Shown: piece by piece, positions 7,673-12,371 of the stretch
How positions within the stretch are numbered: the stretch's first letter is position 1
Layout: the number at the start of each line of letters is the position of its first letter
Source: Sulfurimonas sp.
GTDB lineage: Bacteria > Campylobacterota > Campylobacteria > Campylobacterales > Sulfurimonadaceae
Length of the DNA stretch: 12,371 nucleotides
Direction: 5' to 3'
Assembly (NCBI GenBank): GCA_027066935.1
Contig: JAMOMX010000186.1
Location: 1 to 12,371 of the forward strand
Translations under genes and position numbers: made by a program
Notes under the pieces: model-generated
The model's database searches: none
Seen by the model: only the letters and a program-made list of their open reading frames with translations
What the model was told of the DNA's origin: nothing

Positions 7673-7713
7673 GTGGCTATGTGTTTGGAAGTGTTTTCAA
7701 TTTAAATCATTTC

Positions 7714-7753
7714 TATTTTAGTCTGATAGAGATTATAATATCGGACTAAAATA
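7714..7753. repeat. 15-bp inverted repeat, possible operator or RNA hairpin
   Basis: The left arm TATTTTAGTCTGATA (7714-7728) and right arm TATCGGACTAAAATA (7739-7753) are complementary at 14 of 15 positions. The exception (7724 with 7743) is a G-U wobble if transcribed rightwards. The ten-base loop is GAGATTATAA, which with the next T forms a TATAAT box. The U-rich side is 5' and the A-rich side 3', the reverse of an intrinsic terminator. The element therefore fits better as a protein-binding site over a promoter, or as a structured leader, for the CoA-binding/ilvA operon. Confidence 0.6.
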
Positions 7754-7818
7754 AAAATAATATGATAATAAAAAATCTTGAACAACTTCCATTTATAGGT
7801 AAAAAATGAAGGAAAAAT

Positions 7819-8244
7819 ATGGAATGTGAATTCCCATCAATTAATTCAAATAATCAAGAAATATTAGAAATTTTAGATAGTGTAAAAGTTATAGCTATAG
7901 TTGGTCTTTCTCCAGATGAGACTAAGTCTAGTAACAGAGTTGCAAAATTTTTGCAGACCCATGGGTATAAAATAGTTCCAGTATATCCAAAAGAAGATAT
8001 TATTCTTGGTGAAAAAGTTTACCGCTCACTTTTAGATATTCCATTTGAGATAGATATGGTAGATATTTTTCGTAAACCAAATGCTTTTGATGCTATAGCT
8101 GATGCTTGTATAGAGCGTGGTGATATTAAAGTGTTTTGGGGACAGTTGGGACTTGTTAATAATGAAGCTGCACAAAAAGCTAAAAACGCAGGTATGAAAG
8201 TTGTTCAAAACCATTGTCCAAAAATAGAATTAGAAAATAGATAG
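7819..8244 (+). CDS. YccU-type CoA-binding domain protein
   Basis: A 141-residue single-domain Rossmann-fold protein of the CoA_binding family (E. coli YccU relatives); the physiological role is unknown. The fold can be followed: first strand and glycine turn IAIVGLSPDETKSSNRV (25-41), second strand YKIVPVYPK (50-58), EIDMVDIFRKP (77-87), VFWGQLGLVNNEAA (105-118) and the closing MKVVQNHCPKIE (126-137), matching the family's D-R-C-P-x-I-E ending. The ATG at 7819 has AAGGA (7809-7813) five bases upstream. An out-of-frame seven-codon ORF (7806-7829) overlaps this start but has no support. It is eight bases ahead of ilvA and its stop codon overlaps the ilvA ribosome site, so the two are very likely co-transcribed. 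Relatives of this family often form CoA disulfides or bind CoA, but no catalytic activity can be claimed here. Confidence 0.88.
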   Translation: MECEFPSINSNNQEILEILDSVKVIAIVGLSPDETKSSNRVAKFLQTHGYKIVPVYPKEDIILGEKVYRSLLDIPFEIDMVDIFRKPNAFDAIADACIERGDIKVFWGQLGLVNNEAAQKAKNAGMKVVQNHCPKIELENR

Positions 8245-8252
8245 GATTATAA

Positions 8253-9455
8253 TTGCTAGATTTAAACAAAATACAAAAAGCAACACAAAGAATTAAAGAT
8301 GTAGTAATAAATACTCCATTTTCCTATGCACAACACTTAAGTTCAATCTGTGATATAGAAATTTATTTAAAAAAAGAAAATTTTCAAGTTACTGGTGCTT
8401 TTAAAATACGCGGTGCATATAACAAAATATCTACATTAACCAAAGAACAATTAGCATGTGGAGTTATAGCAGCTAGTGCTGGAAATCATGCACAAGGTGT
8501 AGCACTCTCAGCTTCAAGATTTGGTATCCGTGCTGTTATTATAATGCCTGAATCAACCCCTTTGACAAAAATAGATGGAGTTAAACATTATGGTGCTGAG
8601 GTTTTTTTAAAAGGTGCTAATTATGATGAAGCTTATGCTTATGCACTTGAGTTTGGGAAAAAAAACTCTTTAACTTTTATACATCCCTTTGAAGATGAAG
8701 AGGTTATAGCTGGACAGGGTACACTTGCTCTTGATATCTTAAATGAAAGAGATGACTTAGATGCTATCATTATACCTGTTGGCGGGGGTGGACTTATTTC
8801 AGGAATGGCAGCGGCAATTAAGCAGTTAAGTCCTAATACTAAGATAATAGGAGTTGGGGCTAGTGGTGCTCCAGCTTTAAAAAATTCATTTGATTTAGGA
8901 GAAGCGATTGATTCTGTAAGTGTTAAAACTATAGCTGATGGTATCGCTGTTCGTGATAGCTCTAAAATTACATTAGCACACATGTTGGATACTGTTGATG
9001 AGTTTATTAGTGTTGATGATGAAGAGATAGCTAGTGCTATTTTATTTTTGCTAGAACGACAAAAACTTGTTGTTGAGGGTGCTGGTGCAGTTGGAGTAGC
9101 TGCTGTTTTACACAATAAACTAACACATTTAAAAGGTAAGAAAGTTGCCATAGTTTTAAGTGGTGGAAATATGGATGTTACACTTTTAAATGTAATTATT
9201 GAAAAGGGGTTATTGAAGTCTGGTCGCAAAATGAAGTTAACAGTTACTTTAGTAGATAAACCAGGTTCATTAAAGCATTTTACAGAGATCCTAGAAGAAT
9301 TAAATGCAAATATAGTGCATATAGCTTATGATAGAACATCAGTTTCACTTGATTATGGTGATGCAAATGTAACGGTACATATGGAAACAAAAGGTGAAGA
9401 GCATCAAGCAGAGATAAAATATATTTTACAAAAAGATGGATATTTAAGAGATTAA
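8253..9455 (+). CDS. ilvA: Threonine ammonia-lyase (threonine dehydratase), single ACT domain
   Basis: A PLP enzyme of 400 residues converting L-threonine to 2-oxobutyrate and ammonia, the entry step to isoleucine. PLP sites: Schiff-base lysine K51 in TGAFKIRGAYN (47-57), substrate loop SAGNHAQG (75-82), phosphate loop GGGGLISG (177-184) and SGGN (303-306). One ACT domain follows (about 328-398, beginning LTVTLVDKPGSL), giving the short form with one regulatory domain, unlike the roughly 514-residue E. coli IlvA with its larger tandem regulatory region. The start is TTG at 8253 with AGGA (8243-8246) six bases upstream, and the resulting MLDLNKIQKATQRI is the usual family N-terminus. It sits in an operon after the CoA-binding gene and five bases before the WD40 gene, with ilvB close downstream. 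That context favours a biosynthetic over a catabolic role, but the single ACT domain occurs in both types. Confidence 0.94.
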   Translation: MLDLNKIQKATQRIKDVVINTPFSYAQHLSSICDIEIYLKKENFQVTGAFKIRGAYNKISTLTKEQLACGVIAASAGNHAQGVALSASRFGIRAVIIMPESTPLTKIDGVKHYGAEVFLKGANYDEAYAYALEFGKKNSLTFIHPFEDEEVIAGQGTLALDILNERDDLDAIIIPVGGGGLISGMAAAIKQLSPNTKIIGVGASGAPALKNSFDLGEAIDSVSVKTIADGIAVRDSSKITLAHMLDTVDEFISVDDEEIASAILFLLERQKLVVEGAGAVGVAAVLHNKLTHLKGKKVAIVLSGGNMDVTLLNVIIEKGLLKSGRKMKLTVTLVDKPGSLKHFTEILEELNANIVHIAYDRTSVSLDYGDANVTVHMETKGEEHQAEIKYILQKDGYLRD

Positions 9456-9460
9456 AAGAT

Positions 9461-11578
9461 ATGAAACCATTAAAAACAAAAAAATTTTCAAAACCTATTA
9501 TTTATTGTAAATATTTAGATGATGGTACATTGTTGGCTGTTGATAAAGATACTACAGCAAGATATTTAGATATTGATACTTTTGCAACACTAAGAGGCTT
9601 TAAACTGAATGTTAAACACACTTGGTATAAAAATAGTATAGTTTCTTGTAGTGACGATGGATCTTTTTTTGCACTTCAAAGTGCTGATTGTAAATATTCA
9701 CAAGTTTTTGATACAAAATTAAAAAAATCTATTATTAAAGTTGATAGACATAATGGTGAAGTTTCATCTATCGCAGTTGACCCACAAGGCAAATATTTTT
9801 TTTCATGTGGGGAGGATGGAAAAACTTTTGTAGTAAATATTAAAAGTGGAAAATTAAGTTACACATTACCTGCACATATAGATGAAATAAATGATATAGT
9901 ATTTAGTTCTAATGTCCAATATGTTGCTACAGCTAGTTATGATAAAAAAATATCTATTTTTAATCTTTTAACGATGACCCCTTTTGCAAAATTATTATCC
10001 CATGCCGCTGTTACTAAAATAAAATTTTTATCACAACATAGACTTTTTAGTATTGACAAATCTAATGATGCAATTATTTGGGATTTAAAAACTAAAAAAA
10101 TTATTACGAGATTAAAAGGTATACATGATGATGTATTAAAAGTTACAGCATCTGAAAATTTTTTATTTTTATCAACAGTACTAGGATATGTAATTGTCTA
10201 TGAATTAGGTGATTATAAGCAACTATCAAGAAAATTTTTAGATATGGGTTCCTCTATCACAATGATTGAGTTTAATGAAAAATCAAATGAATTAGTAGTA
10301 GCTACGGAAAGTGGAATACTCTCTTCATATAATATATATGAAGGTAAAGAGCAATTACAAAAATTCTTTGATGAAAAAAAATATGAATTGATGTATAAAT
10401 TTGTAGAAAAAAACCCATTTTTACAATACACAAAACCTTTTATTATGATGTTAGCTATTTGGGATAAAACGGTTGAAAAGGTGATTAAATTACTTCAACA
10501 CTCCAAAAGTGAAGAAGCAAAGTTTTTTTTTAAAGAGTTTAAAAATATTCCATCTAAAAGCTCAGCTATGAAAAAAATAATGCAAGAATATGATGAATAT
10601 AATAAATTTTTACTTATGATAAAACAAGGAAATATCTCTTTAGCATACTCTATAGCAAACAAACATCCCTCTTACAAAAACTCAAAAGCATTTATCTTCC
10701 TTGAAGAAAAATGGAGAAAATTATTTTCACAAGCTCAAAAACTTTTATTGGAACCAAAAGGTAAAGAAAAAGCCAATGAGCTATTAGCTTCTTATCGTGG
10801 TGTTAGTGAGAAAACAAAACATATTCAAGAGATGTTTACAAAAAGTAAGGTATATAATAGATTTAAAAATGCTATAGCTCAAAAAAACTTTAAAGTAGTT
10901 TTTGAATTAGTAAAAGTAAATAAATATTTAAAAGAGTTCCCAGATTATTTTTCTGTACTTCTATTGGGAGATAACTTATTTATAAAAGCAAATAAATCTA
11001 TTAAAGATGGAGATGTTCATACAGCAATTAAACTACTTAGGGTCTTAGAGGATTTTCCAGATTTTAAAACTGATGCTAAAAAAATGATAATAGATATTGA
11101 AAATCAAGGTAAATTTTTAAAAGCACTTGATGATGAAGATTTTATAAATGCATATGAACTTTTAGATAATTCAATACTGCTTCCATTAACTTCAGATGGA
11201 GCACATCTTAATAAATTGTGGAAAGATGATTTAGCGATGGCTGAAGTTTATGCAGCTAGTGGAGATATTGTAGAGATTGATGGTATTTTAGAAAAATATA
11301 AAAATATAAGTTCTAAAAACATGTCTTTAGCTACCATTTATTCATGGGCATATAATGTTCAAATTGAAAACGCTATAAAATATAATAAAGATAAAGATGA
11401 AATTGAAAAAGCTATTAAAAAATATATAATCTTTTTTGGTTTAGAAGATCATATAGTCTCAACATTTGAAATTTATAAATCTAAATTTAAAGATACAAAA
11501 CTTAATTTAGATTCATTAAAAAAAGGTTCTAAAGAGTTATGGAGACCATCGATGAGAGTGCTAAGTATCTTAGAATGA
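9461..11578 (+). CDS. WD40 beta-propeller plus repeated alpha-solenoid protein, function unknown
   Basis: A 705-residue protein with no signal peptide or membrane segment, so probably cytoplasmic. Residues 1-300 read as about seven WD40-like blades: roughly 11-48, 52-95, 98-137, 139-180, 181-220, 222-260 and 262-300. Markers include GEVSSIAVDPQGKYFFSCGEDG (99-120), INDIVFSSNVQYVATASYDKKISIF (143-167) and NDAIIWDL (202-209). Residues 302-638 are helical and made of four units of about 84 residues (separate entry), ending in a partial fifth unit and the tail KGSKELWRPSMRVLSILE. It starts with ATG five bases after the ilvA stop and has only a weak ribosome site, so it is probably translated by coupling. 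I do not recognise a named gene. A scaffold or protein-interaction role is the reasonable inference, since neither part shows catalytic motifs. It is unlike the shorter periplasmic WD40-like NapL of nitrate-reductase operons. A link to isoleucine synthesis is suggested only by position. Confidence 0.82.
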   Translation: MKPLKTKKFSKPIIYCKYLDDGTLLAVDKDTTARYLDIDTFATLRGFKLNVKHTWYKNSIVSCSDDGSFFALQSADCKYSQVFDTKLKKSIIKVDRHNGEVSSIAVDPQGKYFFSCGEDGKTFVVNIKSGKLSYTLPAHIDEINDIVFSSNVQYVATASYDKKISIFNLLTMTPFAKLLSHAAVTKIKFLSQHRLFSIDKSNDAIIWDLKTKKIITRLKGIHDDVLKVTASENFLFLSTVLGYVIVYELGDYKQLSRKFLDMGSSITMIEFNEKSNELVVATESGILSSYNIYEGKEQLQKFFDEKKYELMYKFVEKNPFLQYTKPFIMMLAIWDKTVEKVIKLLQHSKSEEAKFFFKEFKNIPSKSSAMKKIMQEYDEYNKFLLMIKQGNISLAYSIANKHPSYKNSKAFIFLEEKWRKLFSQAQKLLLEPKGKEKANELLASYRGVSEKTKHIQEMFTKSKVYNRFKNAIAQKNFKVVFELVKVNKYLKEFPDYFSVLLLGDNLFIKANKSIKDGDVHTAIKLLRVLEDFPDFKTDAKKMIIDIENQGKFLKALDDEDFINAYELLDNSILLPLTSDGAHLNKLWKDDLAMAEVYAASGDIVEIDGILEKYKNISSKNMSLATIYSWAYNVQIENAIKYNKDKDEIEKAIKKYIIFFGLEDHIVSTFEIYKSKFKDTKLNLDSLKKGSKELWRPSMRVLSILE
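10364..11374 (+). repeat. Four tandem ~84-residue helical repeats in the WD40 protein
   Basis: Units span residues 302-385, 386-470, 471-554 and 555-638 of the protein. Equivalent positions recur at near-constant spacing. The aromatic in the first helix is Y312, Y396, F481, Y565 (spacings 84, 85, 84). The Trp is W334, W418, absent in unit three, then W587 (84, 169). A small or aliphatic residue in the third helix is A353, A438, A522, I606 (85, 84, 84). Each unit looks like two helical hairpins, with an N/H-P or similar turn after the first helix (NPFL at 318, HPSY at 402). A partial fifth copy may cover 638-660. DNA identity between units is low, so the duplication is old. Confidence 0.65.
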
Positions 11579-11631
11579 TATTTAATTTTCAAACTATTAA
11601 CCATTTTAACCTCAAATAAATACAAAAAAGA

Positions 11632-11637
11632 TATAAT
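11632..11637 (+). promoter_or_regulatory. Candidate -10 box for ilvB
   Basis: TATAAT in the 89-base gap before ilvB, predicting a start near 11644 and a leader of about 24 bases. That is too short for a leader-peptide attenuator of the enterobacterial ilv kind. No -35 match is seen at 11609-11614. The same extended word AGATATAAT occurs at 7636-7644. This would allow ilvB to be transcribed separately from the ilvA-WD40 run. Confidence 0.55.
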
Positions 11638-11667
11638 AGGCAAATTTTTTATTAGAGGAGACTTTTC

Positions 11668-12371
11668 ATGCAAATTAATGGCGCTCAAATGGTTATAGAA
11701 GCTTTAATCGCAGAAGGTGTAGACACAGTTTTTGGCTACCCAGGCGGAGCTATCATGAATGTCTATGACGAAATATATAAACAAAAAGAGTTTCAACATA
11801 TTTTAGCTCGTCACGAACAAGCAGCTGTTCATGCAGCTGAGGGTTATGCAAAAGTAAGTGGAAAAGTTGGTGTAGCAATGATTACATCTGGACCAGGTTT
11901 TACAAATGCTGTAACTGGTTTAGCAGATGCATATATGGATTCTATTCCTTTGGTTGTAATATCTGGTCAGGTTCCAATGAGTCTTATTGGTACTGATGCT
12001 TTTCAAGAGATCGATGCAGTTGGAATAAGTCGTTCATGTACTAAGCATAACTATTTAGTTACAAAAGCTGCCGATTTGCCAAGAATATTAAAAGAAGCAT
12101 TTCATATCGCTGCAACTGGTCGCCCAGGTCCTGTTCATATTGATATTCCAAAAGATGTTACGGCTGAAATTGCTGAGTTTGATTATTCAATAGAGTTACA
12201 ATTAGAAACTTACAAACCTCATACAAAAGGTAACCCTCGTCAAATTAAAAAAGCTATGGAGGCTATAGCAAACGCTAAACGCCCACTTTTTTATTTGGGT
12301 GGTGGTATAATAAATGCAAATGCTGCTTATGAAGTTAGAGACTTAGTTAAAAAAACAGGAATTCCTGCAGT
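11668..12371 (+). CDS. ilvB: Acetolactate synthase large subunit, N-terminal part (3' end outside window)
   Basis: The first 234 residues of the ThDP- and FAD-dependent enzyme that makes 2-acetolactate (valine/leucine) or 2-aceto-2-hydroxybutyrate (isoleucine) from pyruvate, with 2-oxobutyrate from IlvA as the co-substrate for isoleucine. The frame stays open to the right edge. Seen: VFGYPGGAIMNVYD (21-34), the catalytic glutamate E50 in ARHEQAAVHAAEGYA (47-61), TSGPGFTNAVTGLADAYMDS (73-92), SGQVP (98-102), GTDAFQEID (107-115) and GRPGPVHIDIPKDV (150-163). The substitution of F for the commoner A in SGPGFTN is minor. ATG at 11668 has AGGAG (11656-11660) seven bases upstream, a strong site. 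It probably leads an ilvB-ilvN operon that continues beyond the window. The DAFQE motif separates acetolactate synthases from related ThDP enzymes such as pyruvate oxidase, so the assignment is firm. Confidence 0.95.
   Translation, partial: MQINGAQMVIEALIAEGVDTVFGYPGGAIMNVYDEIYKQKEFQHILARHEQAAVHAAEGYAKVSGKVGVAMITSGPGFTNAVTGLADAYMDSIPLVVISGQVPMSLIGTDAFQEIDAVGISRSCTKHNYLVTKAADLPRILKEAFHIAATGRPGPVHIDIPKDVTAEIAEFDYSIELQLETYKPHTKGNPRQIKKAMEAIANAKRPLFYLGGGIINANAAYEVRDLVKKTGIPA

Larger units (their letters stand above)
7550..7818. other. 269-base non-coding gap between flgS-like and CoA-binding genes
   Basis: The longest stretch without a gene in the window. It contains no ORF of meaningful size. 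It holds two stem-loops (7654-7672 and 7714-7753), TATAAT at 7639-7644 and at 7734-7739, and TATGATAAT at 7761-7769. The 9-base word TTTTAGTCT occurs at 7662-7670 and 7716-7724, with a near-inverse copy inside the right arm of the second stem. No GC-rich hairpin with a T-run follows the kinase gene; only a weak AT palindrome (7550-7562) is seen. It is probably the promoter and leader of the following operon, possibly including a small RNA. Confidence 0.6.

Noticed and set aside
7806..7829. Seven-codon ORF (MKEKYGM) overlapping the CoA-binding gene start
   Set aside because: It lacks its own ribosome site, lies over the Shine-Dalgarno of the real gene, and ORFs this short occur by chance.
8639..9229. 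196-codon minus-strand ORF inside ilvA
   Set aside because: It is the antisense shadow of ilvA: low-complexity Ser/Pro/Ala composition, no ribosome site, and ilvA's catalytic motifs are fully conserved in the sense frame.
9461..10360. WD40 protein as NapL of a nitrate-reductase operon
   Set aside because: No signal peptide, more than twice the size expected, a long solenoid part, and no nap genes nearby.
11579..11667. Attenuator or T-box leader in front of ilvB
   Set aside because: The predicted leader is about 24 bases, with no leader peptide rich in branched-chain codons and no hairpin.

Overview
The window is AT-rich DNA with close-packed genes and looks chromosomal, not mobile. Gene content points to the Campylobacterota (Epsilonproteobacteria), most like a free-living Sulfurimonas-type organism. 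The clues are a FlgS-like soluble histidine kinase, a mlaA-mlaC-RND cluster like the one I recall at Cj1371-Cj1373 of Campylobacter jejuni, and promoters recognisable only by their -10 boxes. This placement is an inference from protein resemblance, not from a marker gene. I see no rRNA, tRNA, CRISPR array, insertion sequence or phage gene.

Layout. The 3' part of dnaE (DNA polymerase III alpha) enters from the left edge and runs to 1293. It converges on a three-gene minus-strand operon (5172 down to 1290): mlaA (lipoprotein), mlaC (periplasmic lipid carrier) and an MMPL/HpnN-type RND transporter. The dnaE and RND stop codons overlap. About 100 bases of divergent promoter region separate mlaA from a plus-strand pair: an M18 aspartyl-type aminopeptidase and, overlapping it by four bases, a FlgS-like histidine kinase. 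A 269-base gap (7550-7818) holds two stem-loops, one of them a 15-bp palindrome, and several -10-like boxes. Next comes a tight plus-strand run: a YccU-type CoA-binding protein, threonine ammonia-lyase (ilvA), and a 705-residue protein with a WD40 propeller followed by a repeated helical region. After a short promoter region ilvB (acetolactate synthase large subunit) begins and runs off the right edge.

How the genes work together. MlaA, MlaC and the RND pump plausibly form one phospholipid-trafficking route across the envelope, with the RND protein in the place of the MlaFEDB ABC transporter, none of whose genes is in the window. IlvA and IlvB are consecutive steps towards isoleucine: IlvA makes 2-oxobutyrate and IlvB condenses it with pyruvate-derived hydroxyethyl-ThDP. 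The M18 peptidase, the CoA-binding protein and the kinase have no obvious functional link to their neighbours.

Most notable. (1) The propeller-solenoid protein between ilvA and ilvB has four units of about 84 residues in register, an architecture reminiscent of eukaryotic coat and IFT proteins. (2) The MlaA-MlaC-RND operon carries near-identical acidic tracts in the MlaA linker and in an RND periplasmic loop. Three genes use non-ATG starts: mlaA TTG, flgS GTG, ilvA TTG.
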